NCBI RefSeq assembly: GCF_026072635.1
Contig: NZ_AP023081.1
Span: 3,902,501 to 3,966,500, forward strand
Direction of reading: 5' to 3'
DNA length: 64,000 nucleotides
Origin: Pseudomonas solani
GTDB lineage: Bacteria > Pseudomonadota > Gammaproteobacteria > Pseudomonadales > Pseudomonadaceae
Numbering within the stretch: the stretch's first letter is position 1; every line of letters begins with the position of its first letter. The notes beneath the pieces are model-generated. The model was not told the origin of the DNA. It worked only from the letters and a program-made list of their open reading frames with translations, and did not search any database. A program made the translations under genes and the position numbers. Positions 9,165 to 17,015 of the stretch are shown in pieces.

Positions 9165-9196
9165 CGTAGGATGGGTAGAGCTCTGCGAAACCCATC
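9165..9196. repeat. Extragenic palindromic repeat (TAGGATGGGTAGAGC type)
   Basis: A dispersed repeat starting CGTAGGATGGGTAGAGC and ending GAAACCCATC. A nearly identical copy occurs in reverse orientation at 37273-37304, with a partial one near 37149. It lies in the fadD1-LysR gap (9092-9324), where no gene is seen. Confidence 0.75.
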
Positions 9197-9324
9197 ACTG
9201 CGAAGTAGCCGGCCTGCTCCGCAGCTGGGTGCCGGGCGATGGACCCGATCCCGCCTGTGATGCCTCGACGTCCCATTTCCCGCCCGCTAGAGTGCCGACT
9301 CTCGCGACCGCCCTGGAGCCGGCC

Positions 9325-10230
9325 ATGCCCTTGCCCGATCTCAACCTGCTGGTAGCCCTGGACGTGCTGCTCGACGAAGGCAGCGTCGCCGGAGCCGCGC
9401 GACGCATGCACCTGAGCGCGCCGGCCATGAGCCGCACCCTGGCGCGCATCCGCGAGGCGGTGGGCGACCCGATCCTGGTGCGCGCCGGTCGCGGCCTGGT
9501 GCCCACGCCCCGGGCGCTGGAGCTGCGCGAGCAGGTGCGCGACCTGGTGGAGCGCGCCAGCGGCCTGTTCCATGCCGACCAGGTGGACCTCTCCGGCTTG
9601 GAGCGCACCTTCAACATCCGCACCAACGACATCTTCATGGTCTGCTACGGCGGCCGCCTGTTCGAGCTGGCCCACCGCGAAGCGCCGGGGGCCGTGCTGC
9701 GCTTCGTCCCGGAGATCGACGGCGACGACGACGCCATGCGCGCAGGGCGCATCGACCTGATGATCGGCGCCTCGCTCACCCTGTCCCCGGAGATCAAGTC
9801 CCAGGGCCTGTTCGAATGCCGCTTCACCGGTATGGTGCGCGAGGGCCATCCGGTGCTGGAAGGCCCCCTCGATGCGGCGCGCTTCGCCACCTTCGAGCAG
9901 ATCAGCGTCTCCCGCCGTGGCCTGGCCCGGGGCCCCATCGACCAGGCGCTGGCCGAGCTGGGCCTGTCGCGCAAGGTGGTGATGATCGCCCCCAGCTTCT
10001 TCTCCGCCGTGCTGGCCATGCTGGAGTCCGACCTGGTCCTGCCGATGCCCGACCCCGTGGTCGCCACCTGCCGGCGCCTCGGCCTGCCCCTGCGCGCCTT
10101 CGACATCCCCCTGGCGCTGGAGACGGTGCGGGTGCGCCAGTCCTGGCACCCACGCTTCGACAGCGACCCGGCCCACCGCTGGCTGCGCGGCCTGATCAAG
10201 CGCTGCTGCGAGGAAGGCCTGCCCGGCTAA
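9325..10230 (+). CDS. LysR family transcriptional regulator
   Basis: A 301-aa LTTR. The N-terminal winged HTH (NLLVALDVLLDEGSVAGAARRM, then SAPAMSRTLARIREAVGD) is of the NodD/PA2432-like type. A periplasmic-binding-fold effector domain follows (about residues 90-290). ATG 9325 was chosen because the HTH begins immediately after it; the longer frame from 9229 is not conserved-looking. It lies 176 nt upstream of, and codirectional with, the MFS/HlyD/OMF operon. The gap holds a perfect palindrome with a T-N11-A LysR box, so it is the likely local activator or repressor. Confidence 0.9.
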   Translation: MPLPDLNLLVALDVLLDEGSVAGAARRMHLSAPAMSRTLARIREAVGDPILVRAGRGLVPTPRALELREQVRDLVERASGLFHADQVDLSGLERTFNIRTNDIFMVCYGGRLFELAHREAPGAVLRFVPEIDGDDDAMRAGRIDLMIGASLTLSPEIKSQGLFECRFTGMVREGHPVLEGPLDAARFATFEQISVSRRGLARGPIDQALAELGLSRKVVMIAPSFFSAVLAMLESDLVLPMPDPVVATCRRLGLPLRAFDIPLALETVRVRQSWHPRFDSDPAHRWLRGLIKRCCEEGLPG

Positions 10231-10265
10231 TCGAGGCTCGCCCCGACACGCTGGTGTTTGTTTAT

Positions 10266-10284
10266 GAGTGCGTCTGACGCACTC
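10266..10284. promoter_or_regulatory. Perfect 19-bp palindrome with T-N11-A LysR box
   Basis: GAGTGCGTC-T-GACGCACTC has 9-bp arms around one base and contains T-N11-A (T10269 to A10281), the generic LysR-type binding motif. It lies between the LysR gene and the efflux operon, about 120 bp before the MFS start, next to an AT-rich stretch suitable for a promoter. It has no T run, so a terminator is less likely. Confidence 0.65.
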
Positions 10285-10406
10285 GTAAATTAGAAATATT
10301 GCAATTTTCGGCATGCCATGGCCGCCCATAGACTTTCCGCGTATCCCTGAAACCCGGAAGTCCCCATGTCTTGCATGCACTCGCGCGCCAGCGGAGCACC
10401 GCTCCG

Positions 10407-11939
10407 ATGAACGCGCCCCTGTCCCTGCCCCAGGCCGCCGCCAAGCCCGCCGCCGCACCGGTGCCGACGCCCTTCGGGCTGCGCATCGTCGTCGGCCTGG
10501 TGGGCGTGTTGCTGGCGGTGCTGGTGGCCGGCTTCAACGAAAACGTCACCAAGGTCGCCCTGGCCGATATCCGCGGCGCCATGGGCATCGGCCGTGACGA
10601 AGGCACCTGGCTGCTGGCGCTCTACGCCGCGCCCTCGGTCTGTGCCATGGCCTTTGCCCCCTGGTTCTCGGTGACCTTCTCCCTGCGCCGCTTCACCCTC
10701 GCGGCCATCGGCGCCTTCATGGTGCTGGGCCTGCTCAGCCCCCTGGCGCCCAACCTGCAGTGCCTGATGGCCCTGCGCGCCCTGCAGGGCCTGGCCGGCG
10801 GGGCGCTGCCGCCGATGCTGATGACCGTGGCGCTGCGCTTCCTGCCCGCCAACATCAAGCTCTACGGCCTGGCCGGCTACGCCCTGACCGCCACCTTCGG
10901 CCCTGGCCTGGGCACGCCGCTGGCGGCCTTCTGGGTGGAGGTCGTCGGCTGGCGCTGGGCCTTCTGGCAGATCATGCCCCTGAGCCTGTTGGCCCTGGCT
11001 GCCGTGTCCTGGGGGCTGCCCCAGGACCCGCTGCGCCTGGAACGCTTCCGCCAGTTCGATTGGCTGGGCCTGCTATTGGGCTTCCCGGCGCTGTCGATGC
11101 TGGTGGTCGGCCTGGTGCAGGGTGACCGCCTGGACTGGTTCGAGACGCCGCTGATCTGCCTGCTGCTGGGCGGGGGCTCGGTGCTGCTGGTGCTGTTCCT
11201 GCTCAACGAATGGAAGCACCCGCTGCCGTTCTTCAAGCTGCAGCTGCTCAAGCTGCGCAACCTCAGCTTCGCCCTGTTCGTGCTCGGTGGCGTGCTCTTC
11301 GTGCTGCTCGGGGTCATCAGCGTGCCCTCCGCCTACCTGGCCCAGGTGCAAGGCTACCGGCCGCTGCAGAGCGCCCCGGTGTTCCTCGTGGTGGCCCTGC
11401 CGCAACTGCTGGCACTGCCCCTGGTGGCGGCCCTGTGCAACCTGCGCTGGGTGGACTGCCGCTGGGTGCTGGCCTGTGGCCTGGCCATGCTCGCCGTCGC
11501 CTGCTGGCTGGGTGCCGGGCTGACCTCGGCCTGGGTGCGCGAAGACTTCTACCTGGTGCAGGCGCTGCAGATCTTCGGCCAGCCCATGGCGGTGCTGCCG
11601 CTGCTGATGCTCTCCACCGGCAGCATCACACCGCCGGACGGCCCCTTCGCCTCGGCCTGGTTCAACACCATCAAGGGCTTCGCCGCAGTGCTCGCTGGGG
11701 GCGTGCTGGAAGCCCTCGGCACCCTGCGTCTGCACCTGCATTCCACCCAACTGGTGGATCGCCTGGGCAACAGCCCGCTGCTGGAGGAGGGCGCGCAACT
11801 GGCCCGCCGCGTCCACCAGCAGGCCTCGGTGCTGGCCTCCGCCGACCTCTACCTGTGCCTGGCCGTTCTGGCGGCCGCATTGATCATCGCCATCCCCTTC
11901 GTGCCCACGCGCATCTACCCGCCGCGTGCCCCGAGCTAA
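10407..11939 (+). CDS. MFS drug-efflux transporter (DHA2/EmrB-like)
   Basis: A 510-aa polytopic protein with about 14 hydrophobic segments. Segment 1 (about residues 24-45) is followed by the loop NENVTKVALADIRGAMG, and a motif-C-like GPGLGTPLAAFWVEVVGWRWAFW region lies at about residues 170-195, typical of the EmrB/QacA (DHA2) family. The ATG at 10407 follows GGAGCACCGCTCCG; a start at 10371 is possible but weaker. Its stop is followed within 13 nt by the adaptor gene and then an outer-membrane factor gene, so the three encode a complete proton-driven tripartite efflux pump. The substrate is unknown. Confidence 0.9.
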   Translation: MNAPLSLPQAAAKPAAAPVPTPFGLRIVVGLVGVLLAVLVAGFNENVTKVALADIRGAMGIGRDEGTWLLALYAAPSVCAMAFAPWFSVTFSLRRFTLAAIGAFMVLGLLSPLAPNLQCLMALRALQGLAGGALPPMLMTVALRFLPANIKLYGLAGYALTATFGPGLGTPLAAFWVEVVGWRWAFWQIMPLSLLALAAVSWGLPQDPLRLERFRQFDWLGLLLGFPALSMLVVGLVQGDRLDWFETPLICLLLGGGSVLLVLFLLNEWKHPLPFFKLQLLKLRNLSFALFVLGGVLFVLLGVISVPSAYLAQVQGYRPLQSAPVFLVVALPQLLALPLVAALCNLRWVDCRWVLACGLAMLAVACWLGAGLTSAWVREDFYLVQALQIFGQPMAVLPLLMLSTGSITPPDGPFASAWFNTIKGFAAVLAGGVLEALGTLRLHLHSTQLVDRLGNSPLLEEGAQLARRVHQQASVLASADLYLCLAVLAAALIIAIPFVPTRIYPPRAPS

Positions 11940-11952
11940 CGGAAGAATCATC

Positions 11953-13014
11953 ATGACCGACACACGACCCCGTACCCCCCTGATCGCCGGCGCCTTGCTG
12001 GCCGGCGCCGGCCTCATCGCCTGGAGCGCCTGGCACTTCACCGCCGGCAACCGTGGCGAAGGCACCAACGACGCCTTCGTCCAGGCCGACTTCACCCTGG
12101 TGGCACCCAAGGTCTCCGGCTTCATCGGCGAGGTGCTGGTGGAGGACAACCAGCCGGTGACGGCCGGCCAGTTGCTGGCGCGCATCGACGACCGCGATTA
12201 CCGTGCCGCGCTGTCCGGCGCCCGCGCCAAAGTGGCCAGCGCCGAGGCCCGCCTGGCCAACGCCCGGGCCACCCTGGAACGGCAGGACGCGCTGATCCGC
12301 CAGGCCGAGGCCACGGTGGAGGCGGACCGCGCCGAGATGGAGTTCGCCCGTCACGAGCTGGAGCGCTACCAGCACCTGGCCGGGCAGGGCGCCGGCACCC
12401 TGCAGAGCGCCCAGCAGGCGCGCAGCCGCTTCGACACCAGCCGTGCGCGGCAGGCCGAACACGCCGCCGCATTGCTGGCCACGCGCAAGCAGACCGACGT
12501 GCTCGCCGCCCAGCGCGACGCCGCCCAGGCCGCCCTGGAGCAAGCCCGTGCCGGCCTCGAGCGGGCCGAGCTGGACCTTTCCCACATCGAGCTGCGTGCG
12601 CCCATGGACGGCATGGTCGGCCGCCGCGCGGTGCGGGTCGGCGCCTTCGTCAGCCCCGGCCAGGTGCTGCTGGCGGTGGTGCCCCTGGCGCGTGCCTACG
12701 TGGTCGCCAACTTCCAGGAAACCCAGCTCACCCACATGCGCCCCGGCCAAGTAGTGCAGGTGACCGTGGACAGCTTCCCCGGCGAGGTGCTGCGCGGTCG
12801 CATCGAGAGCATCGCTCCGGCCACCGGCGTGACCTTCGCTGCCATCGCCCCGGACAACGCCACCGGTAACTTCACCAAGGTGGTGCAGCGCATCCCGGTG
12901 AAGGTCCGCCTCGACGAGGGCCAGCCCCTGGCCGCGCGCTTGCGGGTGGGCATGTCGGTGGAAGCCGACGTGGACACCCGTGGCGAGCCCGAAGCCCTGG
13001 CGGGGGTGAACTGA
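11953..13014 (+). CDS. HlyD/EmrA family efflux adaptor
   Basis: A 353-aa membrane-fusion protein. It has an N-terminal anchor (about residues 11-31), a lipoyl half (APKVSGFIGEVLVEDNQPV), a long alpha-helical coiled hairpin (about residues 75-205), the second lipoyl half (LRAPMDGMVGRRAVRVG) and a beta-barrel. The start ATG 11953 follows GGAAGAATCATC. It bridges the MFS pump and the outer-membrane factor encoded on either side. It is longer than the 290-aa adaptor at 2800 because of the hairpin, which is normal for EmrA proteins. Confidence 0.92.
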   Translation: MTDTRPRTPLIAGALLAGAGLIAWSAWHFTAGNRGEGTNDAFVQADFTLVAPKVSGFIGEVLVEDNQPVTAGQLLARIDDRDYRAALSGARAKVASAEARLANARATLERQDALIRQAEATVEADRAEMEFARHELERYQHLAGQGAGTLQSAQQARSRFDTSRARQAEHAAALLATRKQTDVLAAQRDAAQAALEQARAGLERAELDLSHIELRAPMDGMVGRRAVRVGAFVSPGQVLLAVVPLARAYVVANFQETQLTHMRPGQVVQVTVDSFPGEVLRGRIESIAPATGVTFAAIAPDNATGNFTKVVQRIPVKVRLDEGQPLAARLRVGMSVEADVDTRGEPEALAGVN

Positions 13015-13015
13015 G

Positions 13016-14464
13016 ATGCGTCGACACGCGACCCTGCTGGTCCTGGCGATGGGCCTCGGCGCCTGCAGCGTCGGCCCGGACTTCACCCGGCCCGACGCCG
13101 AACTGGACACGAACTGGACCCTGGCCGACGACGCCGACCTGCCGAGCCGCGTGCTCCAGGCCGATCTGGACGAACGCTGGTGGGAGGGCTTCGGCGACCC
13201 GCTGCTGGCTTCGCTTATCCACCGCGCCACCCACGAGAACCTCGACCTGCTCGCCGCCGCCAACCGCGTGGAGCAGAGCCGCGCCGCACGTCGCAGCGTG
13301 GCCGCCGGGCAGGCGCCGGATCTCGGTGTCGGCGCGGGCTACAGTCGCGCGCGCAACAGCCAGCGCGGCCTTTCCGACCCGTCCGGCGAGTCGGGCCGCG
13401 CTGCCTACAGCCTCTGGCAGGGCGGCCTGGACATGGCCTGGGAGCTGGACCTCTGGGGCCGGGTAAGGCGCGAGGTGGAAGCGGCGGACGCCGGCGTGCA
13501 GGTCTCCGAGGAGACGCGCCGAGGCGTGCTGCTGGCGGTGACGGCGGAAACCGCGCGCCGCTACATCGAGCTGCGTGGCGCGCAGAACGCCCTGGCCATC
13601 ACGCTGCAGAACCTGGAGATCGCCCGGCGCAGCCTGGCCCTCAACCGCACCCGCCTGGCCGATGGCGTCGCCACCCAGCTGGAGGTGGCCGAAGCGGCGG
13701 CACAGGTGGCCAGCCTCGAATCGCGCCTGCCGCCCCTGCGTCAGCGCGAGGCAAGCCTGGCCAATGCCCTGGCCCTGTTGCTGGCGCTGCCGCCCGGCGC
13801 GCTGCGCGAGGCGCTGGCGGCCCAGGAGGCACCGGCCATTCCCACCGGCCCGGCACGGGTGCCCTTGGGCCTGCCCAGTGAACTGGCCGAGCGCCGCCCG
13901 GACATCCGCCGCGCCGAAGCTGCCCTGCACGCCGCCACGGCCGAAATAGGCGTGGCCGAGGGCGACTTCTACCCGCGCATCACCCTCTCCGGCGACCTCG
14001 GCTTGCAAGCCCTGCAACTGAACGACCTGGGCTGGGACGCCCGACGCTTCGCCGTCGGCCCGGCCCTGAGCCTGCCGCTGTTCGACGGCGGCCGCCGGCG
14101 CGGCACCCTGGAACTGAGCAAAGCCCGCCAGCAGGAAGCCGCCATCGCCTACCGCAGCACCGTGCTCGCCGCCTGGCACGAAGTGGACGACACCCTCGGC
14201 GCCTGCCAGGCACAGCAACGCCGACAGGCCAGCCTGGACCAGGCGGTGGAACACGCCCGCGTGGCCCTCGACAACGCCGAACGCCAATACGGCCAGGGCA
14301 CGGTGGACTTCCTCAACGTGCTCAGCGTGCAGAACGCGCTGCTGGCCAACCAGGCCGAACAGGTGGACAGCGCCACCGCCGCCGCCCTGGCGCTGGTGGA
14401 CCTCTACCGCGCCCTTGGTGGCGGCTGGCAGGCGTTGGAAGGGGAGGGTGCGTCGGGGGCCTGA
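13016..14464 (+). CDS. Outer-membrane efflux lipoprotein (NodT/OprM family)
   Basis: A 482-aa outer-membrane factor. The N-terminus has a lipoprotein signal with lipobox LGAC (Cys at residue 17). Two repeated outer_membrane_efflux domains follow, including the LWGRVRREVEAAD region at about residue 145 and the conserved ELAERRPDIRRAEAALHAA motif at about residues 290-308. It starts one nucleotide after the adaptor stop, so it is tightly coupled and completes the tripartite pump. No terminator is evident. REP repeats and then the IS110 element follow. Confidence 0.92.
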   Translation: MRRHATLLVLAMGLGACSVGPDFTRPDAELDTNWTLADDADLPSRVLQADLDERWWEGFGDPLLASLIHRATHENLDLLAAANRVEQSRAARRSVAAGQAPDLGVGAGYSRARNSQRGLSDPSGESGRAAYSLWQGGLDMAWELDLWGRVRREVEAADAGVQVSEETRRGVLLAVTAETARRYIELRGAQNALAITLQNLEIARRSLALNRTRLADGVATQLEVAEAAAQVASLESRLPPLRQREASLANALALLLALPPGALREALAAQEAPAIPTGPARVPLGLPSELAERRPDIRRAEAALHAATAEIGVAEGDFYPRITLSGDLGLQALQLNDLGWDARRFAVGPALSLPLFDGGRRRGTLELSKARQQEAAIAYRSTVLAAWHEVDDTLGACQAQQRRQASLDQAVEHARVALDNAERQYGQGTVDFLNVLSVQNALLANQAEQVDSATAAALALVDLYRALGGGWQALEGEGASGA

Positions 14465-14503
14465 TACCGGCGGGCGTTGGTATCCGGTTTCCGGGTGAAG
14501 GCC

Positions 14504-14572
14504 GATCGCGAATGAATTCGCTCCCACGGGGGCGGCGCTGCGCGCCGCTTGGCGACTGAAGTCGCCCCTACA
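14504..14572. repeat. Two adjacent REP-type palindromes
   Basis: 14504-14527 is the common Pseudomonas REP (complement of GGGAGCGAATTCATTCGCGA). 14531-14572 is a second family, with the GGCGGCGCTGCGCGCCGC palindrome plus GGCGACTGAAGTCGCC. Further copies of the second family lie at 46164-46204 and 53730-53768. They fill most of the gap between the efflux operon and the IS element. Confidence 0.8.
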
Positions 14573-14621
14573 TCTCGGGCACCGTGCGGAGCTGATCGAT
14601 GCGTAGATACCGTCTTGATCC

Positions 14622-15593
14622 CTAGTGAGCAAGGGCCAGTTTTACGTCGTACGGCTGGCCCGATTTCAAGACGCCATAAGCGATGTTCAGCAGCTTACGC
14701 ATCGCTGCGCAGATGATCTGCATGCCGGTCTTGCCCTTGGCTCTGAGGCGTTCTCTCATCGCTTTGATCGCCCCGTTGTGCTGCAGGGCGCAAACGGCAG
14801 GCATGTACAGCCCAGCACGCAGCCGCGATGAGCCCATCTTGGAAATGCGGGTCTGCCCCCGGTACTTACCAGACTCCTGCAAACGCGGGTTGAGTCCGGC
14901 AAAGGCGGTAATCGCGCGGCTGCTGGTGAAGCGATGAGGGTCGCCCAGCTCCGCCAGGATCAGGGCGGCTGTCTTGTCCGCGATGCCATCGATGCTGGTC
15001 AACAGATCACGTTTGCCACGCAGATCCGGGTCATTGTCGATGTGGTCGTTGATGGCCTTGAGGGTTTCCTCGATCTGTTGCTCGATGTGCCGCAACACTG
15101 AGCGGATCGACTCCTGCACGCTGGTATCGGCCACCTCCAGGCGATTGCTCTCCATCTGCTGGATTTCCTGCAGATCCGCCAGGCGCCGCATCAGTGCTTT
15201 CAGGCGCCGTATGGCGCGAGGTTCAGGCTGCCAGGGCCGTAGCTCGTCTTGGTGGCGCTCGCCGTATTCGGCGATCAGCTTGGCGTCGACCTTGTCAGTT
15301 TTCACGCGCTGCAGCTGACTGCGGGCGTAGTGGGCGATCTGCGCAGGGTTGAGGACGCAGACCCGATAGTTCTGCTCCAGCAGCCATTCGGCCAGGGCTT
15401 CATGGTGGATGCCGGTGGCTTCCATCACGACCCAGGCACCCGCCTCGCTGTGCTTGTTCAGCCACTCCTGCAGCGTGCGAAAGCCCGCCTCGCTGTTGGC
15501 CAACTTGGCCTTGGTGCGGTACTTGCCGTTCGCCTGCAGGGTGGCGATATCAAACGTGTGCTTCGCAATGTCGACACCAATGACACTGGGCAT
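14622..15593 (-). CDS. IS110-family DEDD transposase/recombinase
   Basis: A 323-aa enzyme. The N-terminal RuvC-like domain shows the DEDD residues: D in GVDIAKHTFDIA, E in VVMEATGIHHEA, and two D in RVKTDKVDAKLIAEYG. The C-terminal Transposase_20 domain contains TSIDGIADKTAALILAELG and FAGLNPRLQESGKYRGQTRI, then KMGSSRLR with the conserved serine. The start ATG 15593 has AGGAGG upstream (15601-15606); a longer frame to 15617 would place the start inside that site. Family members recombine DNA using a bridge RNA from the element's own left end. The gene is uninterrupted, so the element may be active. Confidence 0.94.
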   Translation of the reverse strand: MPSVIGVDIAKHTFDIATLQANGKYRTKAKLANSEAGFRTLQEWLNKHSEAGAWVVMEATGIHHEALAEWLLEQNYRVCVLNPAQIAHYARSQLQRVKTDKVDAKLIAEYGERHQDELRPWQPEPRAIRRLKALMRRLADLQEIQQMESNRLEVADTSVQESIRSVLRHIEQQIEETLKAINDHIDNDPDLRGKRDLLTSIDGIADKTAALILAELGDPHRFTSSRAITAFAGLNPRLQESGKYRGQTRISKMGSSRLRAGLYMPAVCALQHNGAIKAMRERLRAKGKTGMQIICAAMRKLLNIAYGVLKSGQPYDVKLALAH

Positions 15594-15624
15594 GTGTGCT
15601 CCTCCTGATCGTTCCAAATGCGAT

Positions 15625-15817
15625 CATCACTGCACCCGGCCCAACCTTGTGAATGCGAGCTCTGGGCTCAAGATACCGTTCGGGCTGTTCGAGTGAGTGT
15701 GGAGGGGCGGAGCACTATCTACGTCGCAGGCTCAGGGCCTAAGGGTGGACACGACTTCCAGCCCCTCCCCCGATGATCAGTCGGGAACTATTACCCCTGA
15801 AGGGGTAGTTAGTCGAG
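15625..15817 (-). ncRNA. Candidate IS110 bridge RNA
   Basis: Read 5' to 3' on the minus strand: a 5' hairpin (TACCCC/GGGGTA, 15792-15807); a target-type loop closed by arms 15757-15768 and 15701-15711 with an apical hairpin at 15728-15740; and a donor-type loop closed by 15680-15685 and 15639-15644 with an apical hairpin at 15657-15669. The first loop carries TCCACCCT (15749-15742) and GACGTAG (15725-15719), which match the left and right halves of TCCACC-CT-ACGTC. The second carries ACGGTATCT (15679-15671), identical to the element's right end, and ACAAG (15650-15646), complementary to the first bases of the left end. RNA ends are approximate and expression is unproven. Confidence 0.75.
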
Positions 15818-15822
15818 ATACA

Positions 15823-15858
15823 AGGGTGGAGGTCGCTCTTTACCTCCACCGTGCGGAG
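15823..15858. repeat. REP-like repeat, half of the IS110-occupied target site
   Basis: This stretch is identical to 31546-31581 and continues the repeat whose first bases (CGT) lie on the other side of the IS at 14602-14604. Its own palindrome is GGTGGAGGT - CGCTCTTT - ACCTCCACC. Confidence 0.8.
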
Positions 15859-15882
15859 TCAATCTGGGCGCGACCTGCCATG

Positions 15883-15908
15883 CCCCCGGGCTGAAGCCCG
15901 GGCTACGG
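15883..15908. repeat. Extragenic palindrome (CCCGGGCTGAAGCCCGGG type)
   Basis: CCGGGCT-GA-AGCCCGG followed by GCTACGG. Another copy lies at 23108-23132 after nadR. The rest of the 15859-16069 gap shows no gene and presumably holds the promoter of the SGNH hydrolase gene. Confidence 0.7.
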
Positions 15909-16069
15909 GTCTGAAACCCCCGGGCCAGCCGCTTCGCTAGCTCTACCGAACGGTATGACCTCTCGTCGCCCCTGGCCGGTGCCAGCATTGCGACAGCTGT
16001 CGATTCGCATAATCTGCGCCGGTCCGCGGGCCCCTGACCCGCGCCGTTACGCTTTCCTGGGGGACCTCC

Positions 16070-16906
16070 ATGCGTATGAATGTGCGTCGAATCCTCCTGG
16101 CCTGGATGCTGGGAGTTGTCGTCGTCGGCCCGACTGTGGCCGCTGAAAACCCGTCTGCGAAACCGGTGATCGGTTCCGCCTCGCAACAGGCCGTGACGGG
16201 CCGCCCGCTCAGCGTGCTGTTCGTGGGCAACAGCTACACCTTCTACAACGACCTGCCGCGCATGGTCCGGCAGATGTCCCTCGACGCCGCCCAGCCGCGC
16301 CCGCTGGACGTGCGCGACGTCACCTTCGGCGGCGCCAGCCTCGAAGCCCACTGGAACCGTGGCGTGGTGCAGAAGGTGCTGGCCAGCCAGCACTGGGACT
16401 ATGTGGTGATCCAGGACTTCAGCACCATGCCGGTGGACAACCCCGAGAAGACCCGCAAATACGTGCGCCTGATGGCCGCCGAGGCACGCAAGGCCGGTGC
16501 CCAGCCGATCCTCTACCTGACCTGGGCGCGCCAGGCGATCCCAGCCATGCAGACGCAGCTCGACAGCGTCTACACCGGCCTGGCCAACGAGACCCATTCC
16601 CTGCTGGCCCCGGTCGGCCAGGCCTGGAAGCAGGCCCTGGCGGCCACGCCGCAACCGCACCTGTTCATCGAGGACGGCAGCCACCCGAGCTACAGCGGCA
16701 GCTACCTCACCGCCTCGGTGTTCTATTCGCTGATCTACGGCGTGCAGCCGCCGGCGCCGTCGCCCGAGCAGGCCGCGCGCCTGGATCGCGACAGCAGCGG
16801 CAGCGCCTTGCAGGGCTTCGCCTGGAACTCCCTGCAGGCCCAGGACCTGGCCTTGCGCACCGTGCCGGCCGAGCTGCGCAGCCTGCCGATCACCGCCACC
16901 CGTTGA
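16070..16906 (+). CDS. Secreted SGNH/GDSL-like hydrolase
   Basis: A 278-aa protein with a Sec signal peptide (hydrophobic core about residues 8-22, likely cleavage after VAA). Block I reads FVGNSYTFYNDLP at about residues 50-62, with Asn in place of the Asp of GDS and the catalytic Ser next to it. Block V is EDGSHPSYSGSY, with the Asp/His pair near residue 204. This fits the SGNH esterase/acetylhydrolase superfamily. The start ATG 16070 follows GGGGGACCTCC. The substrate is unknown; a periplasmic ester substrate is inferred from the signal peptide. Confidence 0.75.
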   Translation: MRMNVRRILLAWMLGVVVVGPTVAAENPSAKPVIGSASQQAVTGRPLSVLFVGNSYTFYNDLPRMVRQMSLDAAQPRPLDVRDVTFGGASLEAHWNRGVVQKVLASQHWDYVVIQDFSTMPVDNPEKTRKYVRLMAAEARKAGAQPILYLTWARQAIPAMQTQLDSVYTGLANETHSLLAPVGQAWKQALAATPQPHLFIEDGSHPSYSGSYLTASVFYSLIYGVQPPAPSPEQAARLDRDSSGSALQGFAWNSLQAQDLALRTVPAELRSLPITATR

Positions 16907-17015
16907 CCCGCTCCACCCCGCGTTGCCGAGCCGTCGGCGCGCGGGGCGCTTGCCGATGCGGTGTGGGGGCGGAATCTGCGACAATCGCGCCTTTGCCACG
17001 ATTGCCCAGCGCCTG

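Larger units (their letters stand above)
14605..15822 (-). mobile_element. IS110-family insertion sequence (IS110 group), about 1.22 kb
   Basis: One intact DEDD recombinase gene with a short right end (14605-14621) and a 229-nt non-coding left end (15594-15822). Boundaries were inferred from sequence. Both ends share a CT core on the element strand (AG at 14605-14606 and 15823-15824 on the plus strand). Removing one core and the element rejoins CGTAG with GGTGGAGG, giving a sequence matching the uninterrupted repeat at 31543-31580 over 38 nt. There are no terminal inverted repeats and no target duplication beyond the core, as expected for this family. Confidence 0.85.

Noticed and set aside
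10266..10284. Palindrome as a transcription terminator of the LysR gene
   Set aside because: It has no T run, a one-base loop centre and a LysR-type T-N11-A motif, so an operator is more likely.
14605..15822. Assignment of the element to the IS1111 subgroup
   Set aside because: The long non-coding region lies upstream of the transposase, not downstream, and no subterminal inverted repeats are visible, so the IS110 subgroup fits better.
14605..15824. Core placed in the shared GTATCT near both ends instead of the outer CT
   Set aside because: GTATCT also occurs at both junctions, but only the CT at 15823-15824 paired with that at 14605-14606 restores the intact repeat seen at 31543 and agrees with all four guide segments.
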